Shown here: positions 25,371-35,830 of the stretch, piece after piece
Layout: each line of letters opens with the position of its first letter
Numbering within the stretch: position 1 is the first letter of the stretch
NCBI GenBank assembly: GCA_945891505.1
Contig: CAMDDL010000002.1
Coordinates: 62,001-126,000, forward strand
Origin: Maricaulis salignorans
GTDB lineage: Bacteria > Pseudomonadota > Alphaproteobacteria > Caulobacterales > Aquidulcibacteraceae
Direction: 5' to 3'
Length of the DNA: 64,000 nt
Made by a program: the position numbers and the translations under genes
The notes under the pieces: model-generated
The model's database searches: none
Seen by the model: the letters and a program-made list of their open reading frames with translations, nothing else
Told to the model about the DNA's origin: nothing

Positions 25371-26687
25371 ATGATCCCCCGCTATGCCCGCCCCGAAATG
25401 ATCGCCATCTGGGACGCTCAAACCCGTTTCAAAATCTGGTTTGAGATTGAAGCCCATGCCGCCGATGCGCTGGCAGATCTTGGCGTCATTCCCAAGGAAG
25501 CGGCAAAGACCATTTGGGACAAGGCTGGCAACGCGGTGTTTGACGTGGCTCGCATTGATGCGATTGAGGCCGAGACCAAGCATGACGTTATTGCCTTCTT
25601 GACACATTTGGCTGAGATCGTCGGCCCTGACGCCCGCTTCGTCCACCAAGGTATGACCAGCTCTGACGTGCTCGACACCTGCCTAGCCGTGCAATTGGCT
25701 CGGGCGAGTGACTTGTTGATTGCTGGCGTCGACCGGGTGCTGACAGCGATTGAGACCCGGGCGAAAGAGCATAAGCACAGTGTTCGCATCGGCCGCAGCC
25801 ACGGCATCCATGCAGAGCCCACCACATTCGGCGTGACCTTGGCTGGCTTCCATGCCGAGTTTCAGCGCGCCAAGGCCCGCCTGATTGCCGCCAAAGCCGA
25901 AATCGCCACCTGTGCCATCTCTGGCGCGGTGGGTACCTTTGCCCAGATCGACCCGCGCGTCGAAGCCCATGTTGCGGCAAAAATGGACCTAGCGATTGAG
26001 CCCGTCTCGACCCAAGTCATACCGCGCGACCGCCACGCCGCCTTCTTCTGCGCGCTCGCAGTTGTCGCTTCTTCGATTGAGCGCCTCGCCACCGAAATCC
26101 GCCACATGCAGCGCACCGAAGTGCTGGAGGCTGAAGAGTTCTTCTCGCCCGGGCAAAAGGGCTCGTCGGCCATGCCGCATAAGCGCAACCCAGTTCTGAC
26201 CGAGAATTTGACCGGCCTTGCCCGCCTCGTCCGCTCCGCCGCTGTCCCTGCGCTGGAAAATGTCGCGCTGTGGCATGAGCGCGATATCTCACATTCCAGT
26301 GTCGAGCGCGGCATTGGCCCAGACGCCACCATCCACCTCGACTTCGCACTGCACCGCCTCGCAGGCGTGATGGAAAAGCTGTTGATCTATCCAGAGCGGA
26401 TGAAGGCCAACCTCGACCTGTTGGGCGGGCTACATAACTCCCAACGCGTTCTCTTGGCCCTCACCCAAGCTGGGGCGAGCCGAGAAGATTCCTATAAGAT
26501 GGTGCAAACCAATGCGATGGCCGTATGGTCCATGCCAAGCCCACGCCCCGCAACCGCGTTGTTGGACCGCCTGCTTGCAGACAGCCAAGTGACAAGCCTG
26601 TTGTCGGTTGACCATATCCAAAGTCTGTTTGACGACAGCCACCACTTCGCACAAGTTGACACGATTTTTGCGCGCGTGTTTGGCTAG
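25371..26687 (+). CDS. purB: Adenylosuccinate lyase
   Basis: Acts twice in purine synthesis, releasing fumarate from SAICAR and from adenylosuccinate. 438 residues with the fumarase/aspartase superfamily signature GQKGSSAMPHKRNP, the catalytic His region RSHGIHAEPTTFG and TSSDVLDTCLA. Bacterial PurB of this short type is usually 430-435 residues. The ATG follows the terminator region with no strong Shine-Dalgarno. Its last four bases overlap the convergent thioesterase gene. Confidence 0.97.
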   Translation: MIPRYARPEMIAIWDAQTRFKIWFEIEAHAADALADLGVIPKEAAKTIWDKAGNAVFDVARIDAIEAETKHDVIAFLTHLAEIVGPDARFVHQGMTSSDVLDTCLAVQLARASDLLIAGVDRVLTAIETRAKEHKHSVRIGRSHGIHAEPTTFGVTLAGFHAEFQRAKARLIAAKAEIATCAISGAVGTFAQIDPRVEAHVAAKMDLAIEPVSTQVIPRDRHAAFFCALAVVASSIERLATEIRHMQRTEVLEAEEFFSPGQKGSSAMPHKRNPVLTENLTGLARLVRSAAVPALENVALWHERDISHSSVERGIGPDATIHLDFALHRLAGVMEKLLIYPERMKANLDLLGGLHNSQRVLLALTQAGASREDSYKMVQTNAMAVWSMPSPRPATALLDRLLADSQVTSLLSVDHIQSLFDDSHHFAQVDTIFARVFG

Positions 26688-27145
26688 CCCTTAGGCTCCG
26701 CTTCAGCCTCATCGCTTTTCAGCAAGAAATGACCGTGTAGGGCCGCGATAGGGTCTGCGCGGTCAAACTGCCAAGCTTCAACCCGCACATTGGCAATGCG
26801 CCGCCCCAGCTTGGTTACATGAGCGCGGGCATAGGTATCCACTGGCCTGCCTGAACGTAAGTAATCAATAGATATATCAATGACCTTCGGAATTTTCTTG
26901 CCACCTTGTGCTAAGAAAATTTGCGCCACAGCCGTGAGTTCCATCAAAGCGCCGACGACGCCACCATGTAGCGCGGGTAGCATTGGATTGCCAATCAAGC
27001 TGTCCTTGAATGGCAGGATCGCTGTCAACTCATCGCCCTTGAGCTCTAATTGTACACCTAAGAACTTTGCATAAGGCACGGCCTCAAACATGGCGCTAAG
27101 TTCGTTTAGATCGACGTGCGTCGGTGTCGCGGGTGCACCACTCAT
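26684..27145 (-). CDS. PaaI-family hotdog thioesterase (downstream copy)
   Basis: 153 residues with the hotdog PaaI pattern: a helix containing LHGGVVGALMELTAVA, followed by strands ending KVIDISIDYLRSG and later GRRIANVRVEAW. Such proteins hydrolyse aryl- or acyl-CoA thioesters. It overlaps the upstream paralogue by four bases (ATGA), so the two are translationally coupled and might form a heteromer. The substrate is unknown. Confidence 0.88.
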   Translation of the reverse strand: MSGAPATPTHVDLNELSAMFEAVPYAKFLGVQLELKGDELTAILPFKDSLIGNPMLPALHGGVVGALMELTAVAQIFLAQGGKKIPKVIDISIDYLRSGRPVDTYARAHVTKLGRRIANVRVEAWQFDRADPIAALHGHFLLKSDEAEAEPKG

Positions 27146-27618
27146 TTCGGTGGCCTCCGGTTCTTTCCCATGCGGCCAGAGGCACCCATCATAAAGGCTG
27201 CTTGGGCGGCTGCGACAGGATCGGTCTCATCGTCGCCATCAAAGGCAAAGGCCCGCACGAAGGCGACCGTCTTGGTCATGCGATAGCAATGGGCCTCCGC
27301 ACGAATGGTCGCGCGTTTCTTGGCCGGGCGCATATAGTCGATCCGAAGATCAAGGGTGGCTGTGGACATAGGCTCGCTCAGCGCCGCAAAGGCCGCCACG
27401 CCGCACGTGTTGTCTAACAGGGTCGTAACCACGCCCGAAGCGATTACGCCCGTTTCAGGATCGCCCACCAAATCCTCGCGCCAATCCACTTCGACCACAG
27501 CGCGGGCTTCGGTGATGGAAATAACGCGCATACCCAGAGCGCGGGCCTGTGGCGTGCCTTGAATCATCATGGCACCGGCTGTCGCCATTTTTTGCCAAAG
27601 AGGTGTCTCGTCATTCAT
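27142..27618 (-). CDS. PaaI-family hotdog thioesterase (upstream copy)
   Basis: 158 residues, same fold as its neighbour: IASGVVTTLLDNTCGVAA is the core helix with the catalytic-type Asp/Asn, followed by TATLDLRIDYMRPA. The helix carries Asp where the second copy has Glu (LMELTAV), so the pair may divide labour. AAGG lies seven bases before the ATG. The 5' end is divergent from the DUF4153 gene across 78 bases. Confidence 0.88.
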   Translation of the reverse strand: MNDETPLWQKMATAGAMMIQGTPQARALGMRVISITEARAVVEVDWREDLVGDPETGVIASGVVTTLLDNTCGVAAFAALSEPMSTATLDLRIDYMRPAKKRATIRAEAHCYRMTKTVAFVRAFAFDGDDETDPVAAAQAAFMMGASGRMGKNRRPPK

Positions 27619-27696
27619 GCGGCTACCTTAATGAGATGCGTAGGTTTTGGAAACGTGGCAAGACAGGGCCATTGCCCACCTAATGGAGTGACAGTG

Positions 27697-29502
27697 ATGA
27701 TTGCCAACAGCCAACCCCTGTCAGAACGCATGGCATTATTCCTGCGCCTTGGCGTCGGTCTGGTCATCGGATTGATCGTCGCGTTTCTAATTGGGGACGA
27801 CAACAAGATACTTGCGGAATCCATCTTGCCGGAAGACTGGCGGGAAATCTTGGCGCAGACCCTAACACTGGTGGCGTTTATCCTCTGGGCAGGGGCAGTC
27901 GTTATGCGACGAGTTAGCCTTGCCATCTGGTCGGCATTAGCCGGAGCTGTACTTTGCTTCATCCTTTGGCATGTGCGGATTTATTCAGGCGACGCCAGTT
28001 CCAGTGAATTGCAATACATTCTTATCCTGTTGGCACTCACTTTCATCGGCAATGAATTGGTGTCGAGCGCCGATCAAGCTGGCAAACCGTTTGCAACCTA
28101 CGAACTCTATTTCGATGAAGCTTGGAAACGTGGGGTCCAATTGGTCCTCGCCATTGGCTTTACATTGTTGTTTTGGGGCATTTTGCAATTGGGGGCGGCC
28201 CTATTGGGCTTTATTGGCTTCAAATGGCTCACCGACTTATTGCGGAATGAGTATTTTGCCCTGCCCATCACAGGCCTTGCCTTCGCGAGTGCGGTGCATC
28301 TTGGCGATATTCAGCCCAAGCTTCTAGCCAATGTAAGAGGCCTCGCTTTAGGGGTTCTGGCGTGGCTTTTGCCTGTTATCACTCTGATCGGAGCGATTTT
28401 TGCGGTCAGCTTAGCCTTTAGTGGTTTGCAACCCTTGTGGGATACCAAAGCCGCGACAGCCACGCTTCTGGGTGCGTGCATCGGCTTTGTGCTGTTGATC
28501 AATGCGGCCTTTCAGCAAGGTGAACAGGATCGCAAGGTTCATGTCGTCTTGAAATGGTGCGTCTGGCTGGCAGCGTTTCTGTTACTGGTTTTTGCCGTTC
28601 TTGCGGCGTGGAGCCTTGGCCTGCGGATCAACCAATACGGCCTCACGATTGATCGCACCTTGGCGGGCATGGTGGTGGTGATCGCGTTGGCTTATGGCAT
28701 TGGCTATAGCGTCGCGATTTTCTGGCGCGGGCCGTGGATGGAGAAACTAAAGCCCCTCAATATTGGATTGGCCGTGTTTAAGTGCGTGGTCTTCATCGCC
28801 ATCTTGACGCCCGTCGCCTCGCCTGCGCGACTGAGCGTCGACAATCAAGTGGCGCGTCTCACCTCAGGCAAGATCAAGCCAGAGCGCTTTGACTGGTTTG
28901 TGCTAAGTGCTAATATCGGCACCTACGGCAAGTCAGCACTCGATAAGCTTGTGGCCTCATCCGATCCATCCATCGCTAGCTGGGCCAAACGCGCCAGCGA
29001 GGGCAAGCTGGAACGCCGCCGCTATTACGATGAACCGGGTTTTGAGGCAGAAGAGGCCAAACCAGCCGATCTTTCGCGCCTGAAAGTTGTTAGCCCCAAG
29101 GGCGCGAAACTGCCAGCCAGTTTCCTAGCCAAAGACTTCACCACTTTGCCGGGCTATGTCGTTCCGCGCTGCCTCATGTATGAGCCAATGCGCGAAATCG
29201 ACCGATGCACCGTCGCACTTTTGAACGTGGAACGCGAACAGGGCGACGAGGTTTTGGTACTGTCGCGCGACGAAGGTGTTTCGGTGTTCAAACAGACGCG
29301 CAATGGCTGGGTTGGCTTGGTCCAGTCCGTCCGCCTTTATGACGAATCCTCACACGAGGCGTTCAAGCGTGGCGATGTTAAAGCCGCCGAACCGGAGCTG
29401 CGCGACCTCGTACTGGGCGGGAAACGGGTGCACCTCACGCCACTTGCACCTGAGGCAGCCGCTGCTGCGGCTGAGGACACGTCACCCCCTTCAAAACGCT
29501 GA
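27697..29502 (+). CDS. DUF4153 membrane protein
   Basis: 601 residues. The first two thirds contain about ten hydrophobic segments with the DUF4153 feature [14 protein letters not shown] between helices and [12 protein letters not shown]-like sequence. The last 190 residues are soluble and may lie in the periplasm. DUF4153 proteins have no agreed function, and some are linked to envelope or oxidative stress. The start at 27697 is supported by GGAG eight bases upstream; the frame is open to 27559, inside the divergent gene. Confidence 0.85.
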   Translation: MIANSQPLSERMALFLRLGVGLVIGLIVAFLIGDDNKILAESILPEDWREILAQTLTLVAFILWAGAVVMRRVSLAIWSALAGAVLCFILWHVRIYSGDASSSELQYILILLALTFIGNELVSSADQAGKPFATYELYFDEAWKRGVQLVLAIGFTLLFWGILQLGAALLGFIGFKWLTDLLRNEYFALPITGLAFASAVHLGDIQPKLLANVRGLALGVLAWLLPVITLIGAIFAVSLAFSGLQPLWDTKAATATLLGACIGFVLLINAAFQQGEQDRKVHVVLKWCVWLAAFLLLVFAVLAAWSLGLRINQYGLTIDRTLAGMVVVIALAYGIGYSVAIFWRGPWMEKLKPLNIGLAVFKCVVFIAILTPVASPARLSVDNQVARLTSGKIKPERFDWFVLSANIGTYGKSALDKLVASSDPSIASWAKRASEGKLERRRYYDEPGFEAEEAKPADLSRLKVVSPKGAKLPASFLAKDFTTLPGYVVPRCLMYEPMREIDRCTVALLNVEREQGDEVLVLSRDEGVSVFKQTRNGWVGLVQSVRLYDESSHEAFKRGDVKAAEPELRDLVLGGKRVHLTPLAPEAAAAAAEDTSPPSKR

Positions 29503-29546
29503 TCGATCCAGCTAAGCCGTCACCAACATCACCTGAGAGGCACCCC

Positions 29547-30932
29547 ATGAGCACGCGCACCGAAACCGATACATTTGGACCCATCGAAGTCGCTTCTGAC
29601 CGCTATTGGGGTGCGCAGGCCGAACGCTCGCTCGGCAATTTCAAGATCGGTTGGGAAAAGCAACCTTTGTCGATTGTCAAAGCGCTCGGCATCGTCAAAC
29701 AGGCTGCCGCGCTCGCCAATATGAAGCTTGGCAAGATGGATAAGGACCTCGGCGAGGTCATTATCAAAGCCGCGCAAGAAGTCATTGATGGTAAGCTGAA
29801 CGACCACTTCCCGCTGGTCGTTTGGCAAACAGGCTCTGGCACTCAGTCCAACATGAATGCCAATGAAGTCATCTCCAATCGCGCGATTGAGATGTTGGGC
29901 GGCGAGATGGGCTCGAAAAAGCCCGTCCATCCTAATGACCATGTCAACATGAGCCAAAGCTCAAACGACACCTTCCCGACCGCCATGCATATTGCCTGCG
30001 CGGTGGAAGTTACCCAACATTTGCTGCCTGCTTTGACGCATTTGCATGCGGCCTTGGACGCCAAAGCCAAGGCTTGGGCCGACATTATCAAGATTGGCCG
30101 CACCCATACCCAAGATGCGACGCCAGTCACCTTGGGCCAAGAATTTTCAGGCTATGCCAAGCAAATTGAGAATGGCATCGCCCGCATTCGCCAAACACTG
30201 CCTGCCTTGATGGAACTGGCCCAAGGCGGCACCGCCGTGGGTACGGGCCTTGCCTCGCCCGTCGGCTTTGCGGACGCCGTGGCGGCAGAAATTGCGGGCC
30301 TAACCGGCCTGCCCTTTACCAGCGCCCCCAATAAATTTGAGGCCTTGGCCGCCCATGACGCCATGGTCTTCACCCATGGTGCCATAACGACGGTAGCGAT
30401 GAGCTGCTTTAAAATCGCCAATGATATCCGCTTCTTAGGCTCTGGCCCACGTGCGGGCTTAGGTGAATTGGCTTTGCCAGAGAATGAGCCCGGCAGCTCC
30501 ATCATGCCAGGCAAGGTCAACCCGACCCAATGTGAAGCTTTGACCCAAGTTTGCGCTCATATTCTGGGCAATAATGCCGCCATCGCCTTTGCGGGTAGCC
30601 AAGGCCATTTCGAACTCAATGTGTTCAACCCGATGATGGCCTATAATTTCCTACAATCCGTCCAGCTTTTAGGTGATGCCGCCGTCAGCTTCACCGACAA
30701 TTGCGTTGTTGGGATTGAACCCCGCCTCGACAATATCGCCCAGGGTCTCGCCAATTCCTTGATGCTGGTGACGCCGTTGAAGGAAAAATACGGCTATGAT
30801 CTGGCCGCCAAAGTCGCCAAGACTGCCCACAAAAACGGAACCACCTTGCGCGAGGAAGCCATCGTGCTGGGCATCAGCGGCGAAGACTTCGACGCCATCG
30901 TGCGACCTGAATTGATGATCGCGCCGGGGTGA
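29547..30932 (+). CDS. fumC: Class II fumarate hydratase
   Basis: Interconverts fumarate and malate in the TCA cycle. 461 residues of the iron-independent class II type. The signature [13 protein letters not shown] is present with [14 protein letters not shown] near residue 95 and [17 protein letters not shown] near residue 185. GAGAGG lies six bases before the ATG. It stands alone: a 44-base gap follows the DUF4153 gene, and its stop is 21 bases from the convergent DUF885 gene. Confidence 0.98.
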   Translation: MSTRTETDTFGPIEVASDRYWGAQAERSLGNFKIGWEKQPLSIVKALGIVKQAAALANMKLGKMDKDLGEVIIKAAQEVIDGKLNDHFPLVVWQTGSGTQSNMNANEVISNRAIEMLGGEMGSKKPVHPNDHVNMSQSSNDTFPTAMHIACAVEVTQHLLPALTHLHAALDAKAKAWADIIKIGRTHTQDATPVTLGQEFSGYAKQIENGIARIRQTLPALMELAQGGTAVGTGLASPVGFADAVAAEIAGLTGLPFTSAPNKFEALAAHDAMVFTHGAITTVAMSCFKIANDIRFLGSGPRAGLGELALPENEPGSSIMPGKVNPTQCEALTQVCAHILGNNAAIAFAGSQGHFELNVFNPMMAYNFLQSVQLLGDAAVSFTDNCVVGIEPRLDNIAQGLANSLMLVTPLKEKYGYDLAAKVAKTAHKNGTTLREEAIVLGISGEDFDAIVRPELMIAPG

Positions 30933-30953
30933 GGCCTGTCGAAATCGACTGCC

Positions 30954-32747
30954 CTAAACCCAAGCCTCCACCAATTCCTTCAAGATATCCAAGGGCACAA
31001 AGCCGCTGCTCAGCACGATGTCGTGGAACTTCTTGATGTCATAGCGGCTGCCAAGGCGGCGCTGGGCGTCGGCGCGTAGGCGTAAGATTTCCATCTGACC
31101 AATCATATAGGCCGTGGCTTGGCCCGGCATAACGATGTAGCGATTGATGTCGCGGGTTGCGCTTTCAAGATCGCCCGGCTGATTGGCGAGGATATAGGCA
31201 ATCGCCTGCTCCTTCGGCCAGCGCTTAGCGTGAAGGCCTGTGTCGACCACCAAACGAATGGCGCGGCGCAACTCCAGCACTTGGCGGCCAAAGTCTGAAT
31301 AAGGGTCTTGGTAGAAGCCCATATCCTTGCCCAAACGCTCGGTATAAAGGCCCCAACCTTCTGAATAGGCGGTAAAGCCCGAGAATTTGCGGAAACGGGG
31401 AATGCCCTGCAATTCCTGCGCAATCGCGATCTGCATATGATGGCCCGGCAGGCCTTCATGATAGGCCAAGGCTTCCATCTGATAAGTCGGGATGGCCTTC
31501 ACATTGAAGGTGTTCACATAATAATAGCCCGGGCGCTTACCGTCCGCTGATGGACGTGAGTAGAAAGCCAAGCCAGCTGAGGCCTCGCGGAAGGCCTCAA
31601 CCGCCCGGACTTCCAAAGGCGCTTTAGGCATTACGCTAAACCACGCTGTCGGCAGACGCTCCCGCATGGTGTCGATCAAAGCAGTGGCCTTGGCTACATA
31701 GGACGCCTTGCCCTCTGGCGTATCGGCAACAAAGAAGCGGGGATCAGTTTCCATGAAGTCGAAGAATGCGTCGCGCGTGCCGGTGAAGCCGACCTTGCGC
31801 ATGATGGTCTCCATCTCGCCATGGATGCGCGCAACAGCGTCTAAGCCCAATTGGTGGATCTCGTTTGCCGTCAAACGTGTCGTGGTCTGGGTCGCCAAGC
31901 GCTCTGCATAATAGGCTTCGCCATCGGGCAGAGCCCACACGCCATCGGTGGTGCGCGCCTTGGCCTGTTGCTTGGTCATTTCCGCGATAATGGCTTCATA
32001 GGCGGGCTTGACCTTATCCATCAGCGCGGCGCGGGCTTGCGCTTTTAAGCGGTCCTTGGTGGCGGTATCGAGCGTGGTTTTGTCGATCTTGCCTTTGATA
32101 TCGCTCCAGAAAACAGAATCCTTGCCCGTCTCGGTAAAGGGTGCCCCGGCCAACAAGTTTTGGCAATTTGAGAGCACAAAGTCATAAAGATGCCGCGGCG
32201 GTGTGATGCCCTTTGCTGCGGAGTCAGCAGAGCGCGCCAATAGACCTCCGACCTTTTCTGGCATGGCTTCAAGGCGCGCAATATAGGCTTGCGCATCCTC
32301 TAAATTTGCCACCGAATGATTGTTAGCCAAGAAAGTCGGGATGCCGGATTGCGCGCCATTATGCTGATCAAACACATAGGCATGGCCACGATACGGCGCA
32401 TTGGCTTTGGCATTCTGGGTCAGCTTGTCAAACAAGCGCACGCTTAAGGCGTCGGTCTGGTTCAGCTTCATGGTGGCAGCAAGGGCAGCCACTTCCTGAT
32501 TGGTTTTGACCTGAAAGGCGAGGTTCTGCGCCGCATAAGCATCAGAATCATCATTCCAGCGGTCCTGCCCGCGCTTATCGCCGAGGCCTGTCGCGCGCTC
32601 TGGGTTGCGCACCAAAGTTTGATCGAAATAGCGCTCAAACAAGGCGTTCAAGGGCGCAGAAGCCTCTTGCGCATGAGCAGGCAAAGAAAGGCCCGCAAGG
32701 CCCATAGTTGCGGTTCCAGTAGCTAACAGAGTACGGCGCGAGATCAT
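30954..32747 (-). CDS. DUF885 family secreted hydrolase
   Basis: 597 residues. The N-terminus MISRRTLLATGTATMGLAGL carries a twin-arginine-like SRRTLL before a hydrophobic core, and cleavage near AHAQ is likely, so the protein is probably exported by Tat to the periplasm. The DUF885 metal-site motif HEGLPGHHMQ is at about residue 440, followed by a long helical region. Relatives are predicted metallopeptidases or carboxypeptidases. The start at 32747 gives a proper Tat signal; a start 24 bases upstream would only add eight residues. Confidence 0.88.
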   Translation of the reverse strand: MISRRTLLATGTATMGLAGLSLPAHAQEASAPLNALFERYFDQTLVRNPERATGLGDKRGQDRWNDDSDAYAAQNLAFQVKTNQEVAALAATMKLNQTDALSVRLFDKLTQNAKANAPYRGHAYVFDQHNGAQSGIPTFLANNHSVANLEDAQAYIARLEAMPEKVGGLLARSADSAAKGITPPRHLYDFVLSNCQNLLAGAPFTETGKDSVFWSDIKGKIDKTTLDTATKDRLKAQARAALMDKVKPAYEAIIAEMTKQQAKARTTDGVWALPDGEAYYAERLATQTTTRLTANEIHQLGLDAVARIHGEMETIMRKVGFTGTRDAFFDFMETDPRFFVADTPEGKASYVAKATALIDTMRERLPTAWFSVMPKAPLEVRAVEAFREASAGLAFYSRPSADGKRPGYYYVNTFNVKAIPTYQMEALAYHEGLPGHHMQIAIAQELQGIPRFRKFSGFTAYSEGWGLYTERLGKDMGFYQDPYSDFGRQVLELRRAIRLVVDTGLHAKRWPKEQAIAYILANQPGDLESATRDINRYIVMPGQATAYMIGQMEILRLRADAQRRLGSRYDIKKFHDIVLSSGFVPLDILKELVEAWV

Positions 32748-32774
32748 GGTTTGGGCCTTTCTTGGTAACAAAAA

Positions 32775-33824
32775 CTATAGGTCGGAAAGTGCAGCGCGCA
32801 AGGCCAATAGGTCCTCAGGCAAGTCGCTTTGAAAGCTCATCCGCTCGCTGGTAGCGGGATGGGTGAAGGCGAGGGTTTCGGCATGGAGGGCTTGGCGCTT
32901 CAAGCGGACTTCTTCAGGCAAGGCCGTGTTCAAGGCGCGCGCAGCTTTGGTGTCGCCATAGACCTGATCGCCGATCAACGGCATGCCAACATGGGCCATG
33001 TGGACGCGGATTTGATGCGTACGACCGGTCTCGAGCACGCACACCATTTCCGTCGCTGCCGCCCCAGGATTGCCTTGCAGGCCGATGCCAAAGCGCTTGA
33101 CGATCTCATAATTGGTCGCCGCATTTTTGCCAGCAGAGGCCGTGTCTGCCACTACCGCCATGCGCTTACGATCGCGCGGGTCCCGCGCCAGCCGTGCATC
33201 CACCCGACCCGTCTTGGCCCAAGGCGCTTTAGGTTGACCGACGCCAAACGCACGATAGCGGCGCGAAATCGTACGGTCTTGAAATTGCCGACCGAGCGAG
33301 GCCAAAGCAAATTCACTCTTACACACCACCATCACCCCAGACGTATCCATGTCCAAGCGGTGCACAATGCCCGGCCTGCCCGTGGCACCGACCACTTTGA
33401 GGCTATCGCCTGCGTGCCACAAGACGGCATTGACCAAAGTCCCCGTCCAATTGCCCGGTGCTGGATGGACCGACAGGCCCGCGGGTTTATCCACCACCAA
33501 CACATGGGCGTCTTCATACAGGATCGAGAGTGGGATGTTCTCAGCCTGCGGTTCGGCTGGTTCTGGCGGCGGCACTTCAATGCGATACTGAGTGCCCGCC
33601 TTCACTTTGGCGGAGACATTCATCTCCTTGACGCCGTCGCGGTAAACCCGCGCTGCTTCAATCAAATGCTTGATGCGTGAGCGGGAAAGCGCCGGGAAGG
33701 CTTCTGACAAGAACTTGTCCAGCCGCTCTCCTGCCGCCTCTTGCGGCACGACAACTTCTTGTAGGCTGGGCGCAACGTCGGGAGCGTCTAGAGCTTCGAC
33801 ATCGGCAAACTCATCATCTTCCAT
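32775..33824 (-). CDS. rluD: RluA-family 23S rRNA pseudouridine synthase, RluD-like
   Basis: 349 residues. An S4 RNA-binding domain (ERLDKFLSEAFPALSRSRI) is followed by the catalytic domain with HRLDMDTSGVMVV, where the Asp attacks uridine, and the C-terminal GRTHQIRVHMAHVG motif. RluD modifies helix 69 of 23S rRNA. The assignment to RluD rather than RluC is by domain layout and similarity. An acidic N-terminal extension of about 20 residues precedes S4. It lies 11 bases beyond the M28 peptidase stop on the same strand. Confidence 0.92.
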   Translation of the reverse strand: MEDDEFADVEALDAPDVAPSLQEVVVPQEAAGERLDKFLSEAFPALSRSRIKHLIEAARVYRDGVKEMNVSAKVKAGTQYRIEVPPPEPAEPQAENIPLSILYEDAHVLVVDKPAGLSVHPAPGNWTGTLVNAVLWHAGDSLKVVGATGRPGIVHRLDMDTSGVMVVCKSEFALASLGRQFQDRTISRRYRAFGVGQPKAPWAKTGRVDARLARDPRDRKRMAVVADTASAGKNAATNYEIVKRFGIGLQGNPGAAATEMVCVLETGRTHQIRVHMAHVGMPLIGDQVYGDTKAARALNTALPEEVRLKRQALHAETLAFTHPATSERMSFQSDLPEDLLALRAALSDL

Positions 33825-33835
33825 GCGGGTGATGA

Positions 33836-35212
33836 CTATTCCGCCCGAAAATCAAGCGTTGTCCAAGCCGCAAACCACGCTGTCACGGCATAAACGGCAA
33901 CATTCTGCCGGACACTGGCCAAGTCTACGTTTTCCAAAATATCATCGGGCGTGTGGTGGATGGCAAAATATTTGCTGGCATCTTGCTGCAAATCCATCAC
34001 CGGCACACCCAAGGGCCGCAAGGTTGAGATATCCGATTGGCCACGGGCATCATCCGTGCCTCGGGCCACGCCCAATGGCTTCAAGGCCTTTGCAATCGCT
34101 TCTTTGACTGGGCCAGTCCCCGCGCCAAAGCCGAAATCAGCCTGATAGACTTTCCCGTCACCGGAGTCAGACTCGGCTGCAAACACATAAGAACCTGCTT
34201 GCCCCTTGATCGCTTGAGCATGAGCAGCCGCCCCAATCAGACCGACTTCTTCAGCGCCATACCAAATCATACGGATGGAGCGTTTAGGTGGCCCTGCAAT
34301 GTCACGCACCAACTTCGCAGCCGCCGTGACAATCCCACAGCCAACGGCGTCATCCAAAGCACCCGTGCCAAGGTCCCAGGAATCCAAATGACAGGCCAGC
34401 ACGACATAGTCATCAGGACGCTCAGTCCCACGCATTTCGGCGATCACATTGCCAGACTGGGCTTCGGGCTGGACCTTTGTCTGGACTTGCATCCGAACTT
34501 GGGTCGGCCCCTTTTCCAAGACGCGCCCCAATTGATTTGCGTCTGCATTGGCGAGGATCAGGACTGGCAGTTTGCCTTGTTGGCCGCGGGCACCTTGGCC
34601 GACATGGACTTCCCGTTCAGACGTTCCCGCCGACCGGATGAGACAGCCAATAGCTCCCAGCTCCGCCGCGACAGAAGAACATTCTCGCCGCTTTACCACG
34701 GCCTTGCCATAGCCGCCACCATCTTCGGTGACCGGCATGATGTCATCCACAAACGCTATTTTGCCGGTCAAAGATCCGGGCGCTGAGGCACGCAAGGCCG
34801 CCATATCAGCAAAACGTACCACCACACCCACAATGCCCTCAGCCGGGGTCGAAGGCGATCCGCCGGTAGCGTGAACTTCAATGCGTTGGGCATGGGGTCC
34901 GACAATCGTGGCCGTCTCAATAACCCGCTCCCAAGCGGTCAGCGGGAAGGTCTCAACCCGCGCATTGGTGAAGCCCTCTTGAGTAAGGCGTGCAACCGCC
35001 CAATCCCGGGCGCGAGCTTCGGCCTCAGTACCTGCTAACCTTGGCCCAATATCGGTGCTCAGATCACGGGTGATGGCATAGGCGCGGTCGTCTTTCAGAG
35101 CCGCCTCGATCAAGGCCTTGGCAGGCGGGGTTGGCACCTTGGTTTGTGCGGTAACCAAGCCCGGCAACCATGCCACGAGACCTGCAAGAACCAAGACCTT
35201 TACTCTACCCAT
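33836..35212 (-). CDS. M28-family metallopeptidase, secreted
   Basis: 458 residues with a signal peptide (GRVKVLVLAGLVAWLPGLVTAQ). A PA-like insert precedes the zinc peptidase core. Ligand motifs are visible: HLDSWD, LDDAVGCG, YGAEEVGLIGA and a C-terminal HHTPDD. It is likely an aminopeptidase or carboxypeptidase in the periplasm. The start is the ATG at 35212, with AAGGGG six bases upstream; the preceding codon is GTG and could also start. Four cysteines occur around KRRECSS and GCLIRS. Confidence 0.92.
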   Translation of the reverse strand: MGRVKVLVLAGLVAWLPGLVTAQTKVPTPPAKALIEAALKDDRAYAITRDLSTDIGPRLAGTEAEARARDWAVARLTQEGFTNARVETFPLTAWERVIETATIVGPHAQRIEVHATGGSPSTPAEGIVGVVVRFADMAALRASAPGSLTGKIAFVDDIMPVTEDGGGYGKAVVKRRECSSVAAELGAIGCLIRSAGTSEREVHVGQGARGQQGKLPVLILANADANQLGRVLEKGPTQVRMQVQTKVQPEAQSGNVIAEMRGTERPDDYVVLACHLDSWDLGTGALDDAVGCGIVTAAAKLVRDIAGPPKRSIRMIWYGAEEVGLIGAAAHAQAIKGQAGSYVFAAESDSGDGKVYQADFGFGAGTGPVKEAIAKALKPLGVARGTDDARGQSDISTLRPLGVPVMDLQQDASKYFAIHHTPDDILENVDLASVRQNVAVYAVTAWFAAWTTLDFRAE

Positions 35213-35292
35213 CACCTACCCCTTTTGCGTCGCTTCGACCGTCATCGTAGTCATGACCGCTAGAGCGATGCAAGCCCATTTACCCCTTCAGC

Positions 35293-35742
35293 CTACTTGA
35301 TCAGGATGGTTTGGCTGTTCTGACCAGATTGAACCACAAAGCGTGTGGCTTCTGGCTTAGGTAGCCCCAAGGTGGCCACAGCATTGTTTGAGAAAGCAAA
35401 GGGTTCTTTCGGAATGCCGAAAGGGCCCATGTCCAGTTTTTGATTGCCATTCTCGTCGCGAAACGCGCGCATCGTGCAAACTTGCCCCACGCGTTGATCT
35501 GGAAAGCGGATCACAACTTGTGGGCCGCGCACGTCGGCTAGCGCCGGGATGAGCCTGCCCTTATCGCCGGGCTTTTCCGCGCACGTCAGTTGCGCCATCA
35601 CTTGGCCCGCCTGCTTTTTAAAGCCCGTAAAGACAAATTGGACAGGGGCCAGAGTGCTGGCCGGGGATGCCATCACAAACGGACCCGTTGCGAAGAAAAG
35701 CGTGATCGCGGCAACAGGGAAAAGGGGGAACAGATCGCGCAT
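35293..35742 (-). CDS. DUF2141 secreted protein
   Basis: 149 residues with an N-terminal signal peptide (FPVAAITLFFATGPFVMA). The mature part fits DUF2141: an AFRDENGNQKLDMGPFGIPK stretch with a calcium-binding-like DENGNQKLD, then AFSNNA. Two cysteines (LTCAEK and QVCTMR) could pair in the periplasm. Function is unknown for the family. It sits 80 bases upstream of the M28 gene on the same strand. Confidence 0.85.
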   Translation of the reverse strand: MRDLFPLFPVAAITLFFATGPFVMASPASTLAPVQFVFTGFKKQAGQVMAQLTCAEKPGDKGRLIPALADVRGPQVVIRFPDQRVGQVCTMRAFRDENGNQKLDMGPFGIPKEPFAFSNNAVATLGLPKPEATRFVVQSGQNSQTILIK

Positions 35743-35830
35743 CGAATAGACTCCTTAGCGTAGTTGGGGGAGAAGTTGGGGGAGAAGTTGGGGACTGGGT
35801 CGGGAAAGGGATCGGGCTTAATCGACGCCC

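Noticed and set aside
32829-33680. 283-codon open frame antisense to rluD
   Set aside because: Entirely opposite a conserved gene; composition rich in His, Arg and Asp is typical of antisense frames.
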